A DNA stretch of 32,167 bases from Candidatus Obscuribacterales bacterium (GTDB taxonomy: Bacteria; Cyanobacteriota; Vampirovibrionia; Obscuribacterales; Obscuribacteraceae): positions 1-32,167 of the forward strand of contig JAKFUT010000181.1 in NCBI GenBank assembly GCA_021732565.1, in the 5' to 3' direction. Shown in pieces: positions 7,812 to 15,286 of the stretch (the first letter of the stretch is position 1; each line of letters opens with the position of its first letter). Position numbers and translations under genes: made by a program. The notes beneath the pieces were generated by a model, which worked only from the letters and a program-made list of their open reading frames with translations, ran no database searches and was not told where the DNA came from.

Positions 7812-8483
7812 ATGGCAAAATTACTCGTCATAGAAGACGATGAGACTCTACTAGGTTCCGTCAAGCAATGGCTGCAAGGCGAGCGGCATACCGTTGATGC
7901 TGTTACCTGCGTCAGAGACGGACTGGACAGAGTAATGCATTATCAGTTTGATATGCTTATTTTAGATTGGGAGCTGCCAGATGGCAGCGGCCTCGACATA
8001 CTCACTTCGTATCGCGGAAAAGGCGGGCAAGCGCCAGTTCTTATGCTCACCGGCAAAAGTAACGTCAACGATAAAAGGTTGGGGTTGGACTCCGGAGCTG
8101 ATGATTATCTGACAAAACCTTTCGACCTTATTGAACTTGGCGCCCGGGTACGTGCACTGCTCAGGCGTGGACAGTCTGAGTTAAAGTCTGTGCTTAGTGT
8201 CGGGCCGGTAACGCTGGATCCTGCAAGAGGAACAGTCAAGCGAGGAGAAACAACGCTGCATTTGCCGCCGAAAGAATTCGCCGTGCTGGAGTTGTTAATG
8301 AAGCATCCCGGAGAGTACTTCACGGTAGAGTCAATTTCTGCAAGGGTTTGGAGCGATGAAGCCGATATCTCGCCAGAAAGTATTCGTACGTATATCAATC
8401 GTTTGCGCAACAGAATAAACGATCCCGCAGGAGAACCCCTGATCAAGACGCAATGGAAACGAGGGTATTCGTTCGAGGTCTAG
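7812..8483 (+). CDS. OmpR/PhoB-family response regulator
   Basis: This 223-aa protein has a receiver domain at 1-~118: acidic pocket E8/D9/D10, phospho-acceptor D52 in MLILDWELP, T80 in LMLTGK, and K102 in LTKPF. A winged-helix DNA-binding domain follows at ~128-223 (LPPKEFAVLELLMKHPGEYF, a recognition helix near SIRTYINRLRNRI, and the wing KRGYSFEV). It should be phosphorylated by a histidine kinase and bind DNA as a dimer. No kinase is adjacent, so it is an orphan regulator here. It resembles the regulator at 23012-23689, sharing LDW[ED]LP and the same D52. Its stop overlaps that of the convergent TPR gene (CTAG, 8480-8483). The ribosome binding site is weak. Confidence 0.92.
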   Translation: MAKLLVIEDDETLLGSVKQWLQGERHTVDAVTCVRDGLDRVMHYQFDMLILDWELPDGSGLDILTSYRGKGGQAPVLMLTGKSNVNDKRLGLDSGADDYLTKPFDLIELGARVRALLRRGQSELKSVLSVGPVTLDPARGTVKRGETTLHLPPKEFAVLELLMKHPGEYFTVESISARVWSDEADISPESIRTYINRLRNRINDPAGEPLIKTQWKRGYSFEV

Positions 8484-9979
8484 TCATCTTCTGCACCGGT
8501 TCCATTTTTCTTGCTCGGGCTGACTTTATCAAATTGGTGCGAACGTGTGGTGTTGCTGTTGTTTCTTGCCGGGCCGTCGGTGTCTTGCGTGTTTGTGCAT
8601 TCTTCTCCCGCTTTCAATGATCCCGCCAATCGGGTGCGAATTAGTTTAGCGCTTGCTCTGAGCTTTTCGGCTGCCCGCTTGCCTCGTAGCTTTTCGGCGA
8701 ACATCGACTGATTCTCTAGTGCGTCGGCCAGGTAAGGATGATCTGGCCCGACCTTAGTGCGAAGACGCTGAATCAAATTTGCATATACAGCATCTGCGTC
8801 TTTGTAGTCATTCAGTTCACGCAAGACTGCAGTGAACCGATTGACTGTTTCCAGGTACACTGGTGAATCGACGCCCAGAGACTTCTCTTGAATGGTTACC
8901 GCACGGCGTAGCAAAGATTTTGATTCAGTCAGTCTCCCGATTCGGCGGTAAAGAACGGCCAGATCAGACAACCGTTCGGCAACATCCGGGTGATCTTTAC
9001 CATGCACTTTTTCGCACACACCAATACATTCCAGGTAAACAGGCTCAGCTTCTTTTAATTTTCTTTCTGCTTGCAGTAAGTCTGCGTAATGGTCAAGTCC
9101 TTCGCAGAGCAAGTGAAGGTTGCCACCGGATTTTTCAATAAGCCCCAGCGCTTCATGATAGTTTTGCTCGGCCTGGTCAAACTCATATGTATCCTTATTG
9201 ATCAGTGCAAGCACAAAGAGACTTTTCACTCGATCAGATATGTAACCGGCAGAGCTGGGCTTTTGCGATTTAAGGGCCCGTTCTACCAGCACACGTGCGT
9301 CACCGTAGTAGCCGACTTTTTCGTAGAATATAGCAAAGTTATTGAGTATGTCGATTCGTTGGCGGTCGGATTCCTTCCCCCCGGCCTGTTCGCACATGTC
9401 GAGTGCAAGACGAAAATTTTTCTCTGCCTGTTCAATTTTGCCTTGTTGTTGATTGATCTGTGCCAGATTGTTGGCCGCGGCTGCGCCGCGCACACTCCCG
9501 GGTCCGAACAGTTGCTTTGCCAGCGTCAGCTCCTGGCGGCAGAGTTGCTCCGCGTCAATCAGCTTGCGCTGATTGAACAAGAGAATCGACAACTCATGGG
9601 TGCACTGCAAGAGAAATTCTTCTGTATGTGGAATGCCTTCATCAAGTAAATCAATCGCTTTAGCGTACGAATTGGCTGCATCCGAATAATGTCCGCGTTC
9701 CTTTTGGACTTTGCCTAGATTTCCGTAAGCGTACGCCAGTTGACGAACTAAATCTCCCGGAGCATGTCCTCCTGCATTCTGACCGATTTGGTTATCGATT
9801 GTGGTGATTGCCCTGGTAAAGTACTGTTCCGCCTCCTCGTTCTTATGGGCGGCAAGCGCTTTCATTCCAAGCGAGTTTAATTCATTGCTGTCGTTAAACC
9901 ATTGACAAGCTGTCGTTAACGTTGCGCACAGCAACGCAATTAGCACCATACCTCTTGCTCTGTTAACTCCACTGGTCAT
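8480..9979 (-). CDS. TPR (kinesin-light-chain-like) lipoprotein
   Basis: This 499-aa protein has a lipoprotein signal peptide with lipobox LTTAC; Cys25 would be lipidated, anchoring it to a membrane facing the periplasm. The rest is TPR: roughly nine units, many of the ~42-residue kinesin-light-chain type, for example LAQINQQQGKIEQAEKNFRL and LAVLYRRIGRLTESKSLLRR. The C-terminal ~60 residues are Ser/Asn/Thr-rich and disordered-looking. It is likely a scaffold for other envelope proteins; no enzyme motif is seen. ATG 9979 gives the full signal peptide, although no strong ribosome binding site precedes it. The TAG stop shares the sequence CTAG with the convergent response-regulator stop. Confidence 0.85.
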   Translation of the reverse strand: MTSGVNRARGMVLIALLCATLTTACQWFNDSNELNSLGMKALAAHKNEEAEQYFTRAITTIDNQIGQNAGGHAPGDLVRQLAYAYGNLGKVQKERGHYSDAANSYAKAIDLLDEGIPHTEEFLLQCTHELSILLFNQRKLIDAEQLCRQELTLAKQLFGPGSVRGAAAANNLAQINQQQGKIEQAEKNFRLALDMCEQAGGKESDRQRIDILNNFAIFYEKVGYYGDARVLVERALKSQKPSSAGYISDRVKSLFVLALINKDTYEFDQAEQNYHEALGLIEKSGGNLHLLCEGLDHYADLLQAERKLKEAEPVYLECIGVCEKVHGKDHPDVAERLSDLAVLYRRIGRLTESKSLLRRAVTIQEKSLGVDSPVYLETVNRFTAVLRELNDYKDADAVYANLIQRLRTKVGPDHPYLADALENQSMFAEKLRGKRAAEKLRASAKLIRTRLAGSLKAGEECTNTQDTDGPARNNSNTTRSHQFDKVSPSKKNGTGAEDD

Positions 9980-10470
9980 CGGTCTGGTTTCTAAACTCTT
10001 TCTCTTCGTTCTGCGCTGATACAGTTTTTCTTTCTCTAAACTTGCTACTCGGTTTCCAGAATTGCAAGAACTTGCGGTTTCTCACGAGTTTCCGATTCTA
10101 TTCATTTTGATAATCGCTTCCAGGCGTTTGCTTATCGCGACTATATGTGCCGCGTGACTTCGCCCCCGGCTTCGGCCCTGTAGCATGATACCGCCAGGTT
10201 CTTTCAGAACGAAGGGCCAATGACTTTTAGGTTGAAAGCTTTTCAACACGCCATCGGTATCTTTTGCCAATTTCAAGCGATTCCTGGACTGGGACATTCC
10301 CCGAATCCATTATTCATGGTCGTCTTGGCGGCATATCGGGTAAGAGCCGGAAGAGGTCGGGCAGACGCACCCGGGCACCGGAATGTAAACGAGCGTACTC
10401 AACACCGGCGACCGGTTCGCACCCAATTAGTTTTGCAATCAACGAACAGCTAATTATGCAATTTAATTCA
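9980..10470. other. Gap between TPR lipoprotein and MBL gene
   Basis: This ~490-bp gap lies between two genes on the minus strand. It contains one possible small ORF (10082-10297, minus). Otherwise I see no RNA gene, clear hairpin or repeat. Confidence 0.4.
10082..10297 (-). CDS. Small hypothetical ORF, 71 aa
   Basis: The ATG at 10297 is preceded by GGATTCGGGGA, a purine-rich stretch but with poor spacing. The product is basic with no signal peptide; its middle reads HWPFVLKEPGGIMLQGRSRG and it ends in a helical segment (AISKRLEAIIKMNRI). I recognise no family. It could be a genuine small protein, a decayed remnant or chance. Confidence 0.3.
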   Translation of the reverse strand: MSQSRNRLKLAKDTDGVLKSFQPKSHWPFVLKEPGGIMLQGRSRGRSHAAHIVAISKRLEAIIKMNRIGNS

Positions 10471-11433
10471 TTAACTGCAACTCTGCCAAAATTTGCAAAC
10501 TACATTCCAATCTTGAGCATCCGGAAAGTGCCACTTGTTCGCAAATTCAATATCTGTGCTGATGGTGGCCTGCAAGGAGTTCAACTCGACAGCTGTTTGG
10601 CGGATGAACTCAGCTTTCTGATCGATTTTATTTGCATAAACGTGCTGGTTTAACTTGCGAAGTTCACCGATGTAGTACTCAAGGTTCCGCAATCGCTGTT
10701 CATCGCACGGCTCTGGATTCGGTTCAGCCCGGGCTTTTTCTATCGCCCGCTTAAGGTTCTCGGACATCTCAGCTTCAGCGAGTTTTACCCGCTGTCCATG
10801 GGAAGTTAATATCCATTGAAACCGGTATCGGTGCAGACGCGCAACCGAGTCAACTTGTGCTTGATAGGAGAACCAGGTCCAATAAGGGTTCCATAACTCT
10901 ACTTGCAAAGTTTCTCTATTGAAGCGCAAGGAATCTGCCGTGAACAGAAACTTGTCGTGGTAAAGAAGCATGCAGTGACCTTCAGTATGCCCGGGGGTGG
11001 GGATGATTTTGAAGGCGGGCTCAAAATCGATCTGTTCCTGGCCCTCAAGCACGGTGCCGGCTTGAGGATAGCAATCTAGATCTTTCCGATGAATGATGGT
11101 GTTCGATCGAAATCGCTCTTGGTACTTTTCTGTTTCGCCGAGATCGTCGCGGTGAGAGATGAAGATATGCTTTACGCCTCCCAGTTTCTCAAACTTATTC
11201 ACCAGGTGCGGCACAAACTTCGGCGTTGAGACCAGCCAATTTCCGCCGGGACGGGCTATGAAATAGGCGTTCGCTCCGGCAGACTTTATCGAGTTGAATC
11301 CGCAGTAGTAGACCTCGTCCTCAATCAGCATTGGAAAATCATCAAAGATCTCCTTAACCGCGGTTCTTCCCTCGACTCCAATTGATCGGGCAAGAAACAA
11401 GAGCCTGAAGTGCGTGTCGTCGTTCCTCGTCAT
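10471..11433 (-). CDS. Metallo-beta-lactamase-fold hydrolase, separated by a frameshift from its ferredoxin domain
   Basis: The MBL fold begins near FPMLIEDEVYYCGF and shows IFISHRDD (the first metal-ligand loop in an HxxDD variant of HxHxDH), IIPTPGHTEGHC, LFTADSLRFN and WILTSHGQRV, all in the expected order. An extra ~95-residue helical C-terminus follows. The preceding ORF (11354-11584) encodes a ferredoxin-like domain in another frame. The homologous sequence switches frame at ~11380, where ...SCP should run into SIGVEGRTAVKEIF. The MBL frame is open to 11493; the ATG at 11433 is the first usable start, but it lies inside the ferredoxin ORF. It may be made separately, made by frameshifting, or be part of a pseudogene. 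The substrate is unknown. Confidence 0.65.
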   Translation of the reverse strand: MTRNDDTHFRLLFLARSIGVEGRTAVKEIFDDFPMLIEDEVYYCGFNSIKSAGANAYFIARPGGNWLVSTPKFVPHLVNKFEKLGGVKHIFISHRDDLGETEKYQERFRSNTIIHRKDLDCYPQAGTVLEGQEQIDFEPAFKIIPTPGHTEGHCMLLYHDKFLFTADSLRFNRETLQVELWNPYWTWFSYQAQVDSVARLHRYRFQWILTSHGQRVKLAEAEMSENLKRAIEKARAEPNPEPCDEQRLRNLEYYIGELRKLNQHVYANKIDQKAEFIRQTAVELNSLQATISTDIEFANKWHFPDAQDWNVVCKFWQSCS

Positions 11434-11584
11434 TAATCGGCTGCTTGCCCACCGCTGCAAACTCACCGATATCAATGAAAATTTCGGGAGCAAGTTGCCT
11501 GCAAATGTCGAAATTCTCGCAGGTAGAGTCTACGAAGAATTCGCCGGGAATATCTTCGGGGAGCTTTTTCTTTACGTCTGCCAT
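11354..11584 (-). CDS. Ferredoxin-like domain, N-terminal part of frameshifted ferredoxin-MBL gene
   Basis: The ATG at 11584 has AGGA eight bases upstream. The 76-aa product begins MADVKKKLPEDIPGEFFVDS and has Cys22, Cys28 and Cys65 (in SCP). This leaves a C-x5-C...CP pattern, where a [4Fe-4S] ferredoxin would have C-xx-C-xx-C; position 25 is Phe. Three cysteines would suit a [3Fe-4S] cluster or a degenerate site. The last ~9 residues (after SCP) are out of register: a shift of one base near 11380 restores the joined ferredoxin-MBL reading frame. From memory, related proteins are single fused chains, so I infer either a recent frameshift or a split gene. Confidence 0.6.
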   Translation of the reverse strand: MADVKKKLPEDIPGEFFVDSTCENFDICRQLAPEIFIDIGEFAAVGKQPINDEERRHALQALVSCPINWSRGKNRG

Positions 11585-11787
11585 AAAAATTTCCTATTCA
11601 GAAGCAAACTACATTGTCGATCGGGTTTCTTCAGAAGCCGTCCACCGGAGATGGTCTGGCAGACCACCGCAGATTCGGAATTGAGAATGCTATCTTGTGT
11701 CCCTCGCGTCATTGGCGATTATCGCACGGTGTAGGCGGCCGGCTCGTCGACAGGGCTAGCTTGCTCTTGAGACTGGGCGAAGGATCA

Positions 11788-12015
11788 CTATTGGCTATCC
11801 GGTTGCTTGATAAAATGAACGCGAACTTTTCCTTGCGCAGGATCCAGCTCTATATCAAGCACGAGAGGCTTCCCGGCGGGCGGCAAGTTAAAGGGAGCGG
11901 ATTTCATGATTAATGAGGGGAGACTCTTCAGCTTGTTGGAACCGCCAAGGAGGGAAGGAACTCCATCTGTTTCAATTCGAATACTGATTCGCTCAGATGT
12001 CGACCCGGGAGTCAT
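11788..12015 (-). CDS. Small conserved-looking protein coupled to upstream TPR gene
   Basis: This 75-aa protein starts at the ATG at 12015, with AAGGTGG seven bases upstream; this strong ribosome binding site lies inside the end of the TPR gene. The two frames overlap by 23 bp, so translation is very likely coupled. The product starts MTPGSTSERISIRIETDG and ends in a beta-rich stretch (LVLDIELDPAQGKVRVHFIK). There is no signal peptide or membrane segment. The function is unknown; context suggests it works with the TPR protein. A TTG at 12033 in frame is a poorer start. Confidence 0.65.
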   Translation of the reverse strand: MTPGSTSERISIRIETDGVPSLLGGSNKLKSLPSLIMKSAPFNLPPAGKPLVLDIELDPAQGKVRVHFIKQPDSQ

Positions 12016-12946
12016 CGACCAACCACCTTTCAATTTGTTCTCTATTCAGCGCTTTACCCATGTCATCGAGCGCACCGGTCAAATCTCCCGTGTAGCTTCT
12101 TGCTAGTCCGCGCAATGCGAGAACCTCGTCAGTACACATTCCCAGTACAGCTGCTTGATCCAGACGGGCAATGGCCTGAGCGTAGCTCTTCTGTATTAGT
12201 TCACAGCGTCCCAATAAAATGAGTGCACTGGGGAATTTCGGGCAAAGTTGCAATGCATAGTTCAGATCGAGAATCGCTTTCTCCGCGTGCCGTTCTTCAA
12301 AACGAATCAGCCCACGAACATAGTAATTGCCACAATACCCGGGGTCTAAACGCATGCCCTCTGCGCAGGCAGCTTTGGCCTGCTCGAAGTCGCCGTTCAT
12401 GAGATGATCGAGCGCATCGAAAAGCTTATGGCGTGAATCTTCTTTTCCAAAATTTCGATGGGCCACCGCTAATTCCTGTCGAAGCCGATCCCCTTCTTCA
12501 CGGCGGTTCAACTTATACAGCTCCGGATAAAGAGTTTTCAGCGCATCTTTATAGAAGAAGCAGGAATCGCCATATAAGGGGTCTGGTGTTGACTTGAGAA
12601 ATTGCAATGCCCTTGCGCACTGTTTCGAACTTTGCTCGACGCGCCCTTTCAATAACTCGTAGTGAGCAGACTTCGCTGCGCACCAGGCCTGGCGAAAGAT
12701 GTTCTTTGGCTTGTGGGTGGCATAGTAAGTTTGCAAATCTTCCAACTTACGAAGTGTGACCAGATTACCCTCGAAGTCGCTGATGAAAACCAGATTAAGC
12801 ATTGCGTCTTCATTGCTCAATTTTTTCTTGAATATTCGCTCAACGAATGCTCTATCCTCGGCGGTCTGTGCGACAGCTCGGCCGGGAAATGAAAACACCA
12901 GCAGCAGGAGTAATACCGCAGAGATCAACTGGGGACGAAGTTCCAT
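11993..12946 (-). CDS. Secreted TPR protein
   Basis: This 317-aa protein starts at the ATG at 12946 with GGAGAGG directly upstream (an in-frame GTG at 12979 is less likely). The N-terminus MELRPQLISAVLLLLLVFSF followed by PGRAVAQ is a signal peptide with cleavage near AVAQ. The second half holds TPR units, clearest around FEQAKAACAEGMRLDPGYCG, EKAILDLNYALQLCPKFP, YAQAIARLDQAAVLG and LTGALDDMGKAL. The first half is helical and less regular. It probably acts as a periplasmic binding scaffold. The 3' end overlaps the 75-aa gene downstream. Confidence 0.8.
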   Translation of the reverse strand: MELRPQLISAVLLLLLVFSFPGRAVAQTAEDRAFVERIFKKKLSNEDAMLNLVFISDFEGNLVTLRKLEDLQTYYATHKPKNIFRQAWCAAKSAHYELLKGRVEQSSKQCARALQFLKSTPDPLYGDSCFFYKDALKTLYPELYKLNRREEGDRLRQELAVAHRNFGKEDSRHKLFDALDHLMNGDFEQAKAACAEGMRLDPGYCGNYYVRGLIRFEERHAEKAILDLNYALQLCPKFPSALILLGRCELIQKSYAQAIARLDQAAVLGMCTDEVLALRGLARSYTGDLTGALDDMGKALNREQIERWLVDDSRVDI

Positions 12947-13306
12947 TTCCTCTCTCCGTATTTCATGCGCTGGTTTCACGATGCATCTTCAACCACGCCG
13001 TTGGCTCCGGTCTACTTTCTTATACCCCCGAAACAATGGCATTTAAGCTGGCTGGAGTAACTGCTGCCCGACACGGTCTATTAATATTGTTCTGTCCTTG
13101 ACCTTCACGCTATCTCGCTTCACCTTCCTGCGTTGCGCCCTTTGAGGCTCAAGATTATTGAGGGAGCAACTTGCCCCGGGCACAGGCAAGATAACGGTTT
13201 CAGGATTCGCTTAAGGTGTTTCACCCCGCAATTGTGCAAGAGAATTGCTGCAACTGAAATCTTGCTGGTTGCTGATAAAACATGCAAATTAATCTGCATA
13301 ATTTAG
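12947..13306. other. Gap between two TPR genes
   Basis: This 360-bp gap separates two minus-strand genes. I see only a weak 6-bp hairpin (CTTGCC 13170-13175 with GGCAAG 13185-13190) and no gene. It presumably contains the promoter of the downstream TPR gene. Confidence 0.4.
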
Positions 13307-14935
13307 CTAGCCGGAAACCGTCGATTCTTTCTGCGTTGAGGGATCTTCCGGCGCAATGTCGCCGGACCTATCGCCCGATGCTTCGTCCACAGCTTGAGTC
13401 GCAGAATGATTTCTTTGCGCCGGCGGGTCTACTTGTCCAAGAGGCAACATGTTTGGCGCTTTTTCGCGAGGTTTGAGTTTTCCCAGAGCGCCGCCCATGC
13501 GCCGGGCGCCAAATGAGGCCATATCTGCAGCGGCATTTTTGTATTCGCCCAAACTCATTTCTGTTACCGAACGCAAGAAGTAGGCGCTGTTGCTCTCTGG
13601 CGACAGTGTGATCGCCTGGTTTAAATCAAGCAGTGCCAGGTCGAATTTCTTGAGATTTTTGAATGCAAGACCGCGATGTATGTGGGCGATTGCCATGTTC
13701 GGATTCAAGCTTATTGCAGCACTGAAGTCGTCTATAGCTGCTTGCCACACGGCCATTTTTGAATGGACCAGACCCCGGCTGAAGTAGACAATGGCGTCTG
13801 CTGGATTAAGTGCGATTGCCTCAGTACAGTCTTCAAGGGCTTTGTCGTACTTTCGCAAACGAAGATATACAAGCCCTCTTTCCATAAAAACGGGAGCGAA
13901 GCGAGGCTGCAACTTACAAGCCTCGGTGAAATCGTCAATCGCCTTCTTATAATCGCGCAGAATAAAAAATATGTGACCTCTGTTAAGGTACCCGCGAAAC
14001 TTCGCTGGTTCTTTCGCAATAGCTTCAGTGTAATCTTGAATCGCTTTTCTAAACTGCTTCAATTTTGTTCGCCCGAGGGCACGATTGCTTAAGGCAGCCG
14101 CGTCATCCGGCGTAATTGATAAACAGGAATCAAACTCGCGTACAGCCTCGATAATTCGTCCTTCTTTGAGATGGTCATTGCCAAGCTGGAAATGCTTGCG
14201 TGCAAGTTCGTCCAGCCCTGCCGCCGGGGTGGCATAATCGGGCCGGATTTGCAAAGCTTTATCGTATGCGGTTCTGGCCGCTTTCAGGTCGCCAGCCCGC
14301 AACAGCACCGTGCCGAGATTGTTCCAGATCGGTGCGAAGGAGGGGTTTGCGCGAGACGCTCGCTCGAATGCTTCTTTAGCTGCCGCATAGTCCTGTTGAT
14401 CAGAATGAATAAGACCCATGTTATACCAGGTCTCTGCGCATTCCGCTTCCAGTGACAGTGCCGTTTTCAGAGCATTTCGGGCCTCAGTTATCTTCCCTGT
14501 GGCATGGAGTGCACGGCCAAGACCGTTCCAACATTCCAGGTGCTTGGGATTGATCTCCACACCGTGATTGAATGCGATGAGTGCCCCGGGGAAATTTTCA
14601 AGCCTGCTTTCAGCTGTACCCAAGCCATACCATATGTCGGCATTTGAAGGGGAGAGTGTAACAAGGCGGCGAAAAAGTTCGCACGATTCCTTGTTACGTT
14701 CGACTATCAAGTGGAGTTTAGCCAGATTTTCCAAGATGGAAATATCATCGGCTGAGATTATGAGAGCACGCTTAAAGAGGTTAATTGCTTCCTCGTAACG
14801 CCGTGACTCAAAGTAAGCGGCCGCCTGAAGCTTAAGGCGCTCGGATTGCACTGAACTGATGGGGTTCATGGCTAAATACCGATGCCGCCGCTCGATGGCG
14901 GTGGCGGTGAAACTCTCATTTTCAAAGTGTTTCAT
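13307..14935 (-). CDS. Large cytosolic TPR protein
   Basis: From the ATG at 14935 (542 aa) the protein is almost entirely TPR: about 13 consecutive 34-residue units with the W/LG/Y/A/F/A/P pattern, e.g. ADIWYGLGTAESRLENFPGA, ECWNGLGRALHATGKITEAR and AETWYNMGLIHSDQQDYAAA. The last ~60 residues are polar and disordered-looking. No signal peptide is seen, so it is probably cytosolic. The frame is open to 15142, but the extra 69 residues are not TPR-like. An alternative start is the ATG at 14869 (MNPISSVQSERLKLQ), and neither has a clear ribosome binding site. It is divergent from the histidine kinase at 15287. A protein-protein interaction role is likely and the partners are unknown. Confidence 0.8.
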   Translation of the reverse strand: MKHFENESFTATAIERRHRYLAMNPISSVQSERLKLQAAAYFESRRYEEAINLFKRALIISADDISILENLAKLHLIVERNKESCELFRRLVTLSPSNADIWYGLGTAESRLENFPGALIAFNHGVEINPKHLECWNGLGRALHATGKITEARNALKTALSLEAECAETWYNMGLIHSDQQDYAAAKEAFERASRANPSFAPIWNNLGTVLLRAGDLKAARTAYDKALQIRPDYATPAAGLDELARKHFQLGNDHLKEGRIIEAVREFDSCLSITPDDAAALSNRALGRTKLKQFRKAIQDYTEAIAKEPAKFRGYLNRGHIFFILRDYKKAIDDFTEACKLQPRFAPVFMERGLVYLRLRKYDKALEDCTEAIALNPADAIVYFSRGLVHSKMAVWQAAIDDFSAAISLNPNMAIAHIHRGLAFKNLKKFDLALLDLNQAITLSPESNSAYFLRSVTEMSLGEYKNAAADMASFGARRMGGALGKLKPREKAPNMLPLGQVDPPAQRNHSATQAVDEASGDRSGDIAPEDPSTQKESTVSG

Positions 14936-15286
14936 GTCACGAGTATTCTGTCTAGAGATCCTTAAGCAAGACTTGTGGTCAATTGCAGGAGTCGGGAAGC
15001 TCAGCCATTCCGTTTTCGGGGCGATTTGATCGCCAATCCGGTCTGGAAGACCTTGGCAAGAGTGGCAAAGAGTTGCCGGTGAGGCTTTGAGTAAACGGTG
15101 ACCAGCGTGCCAGCGAAGCGCGTTGAGCGCGTCTGGCGCCAAACGACCGGCTAGTTCGGACGACTAGGACGGCGGGGCAGCCGGGAATTACGATCGAACC
15201 GAGAGCGATTCGGGTGGCAAAACCCGTCTTTCGGGGAATACAGAGAAAGCTGGTGAAATGTGAAGTGAGCCTGAAGTTTCAGCCTG
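14936..15286. other. Divergent intergenic region, TPR gene / histidine kinase
   Basis: About 350 bp lie between two divergent starts and probably hold both promoters. I could not identify convincing -35/-10 pairs, operators or hairpins. Confidence 0.35.
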
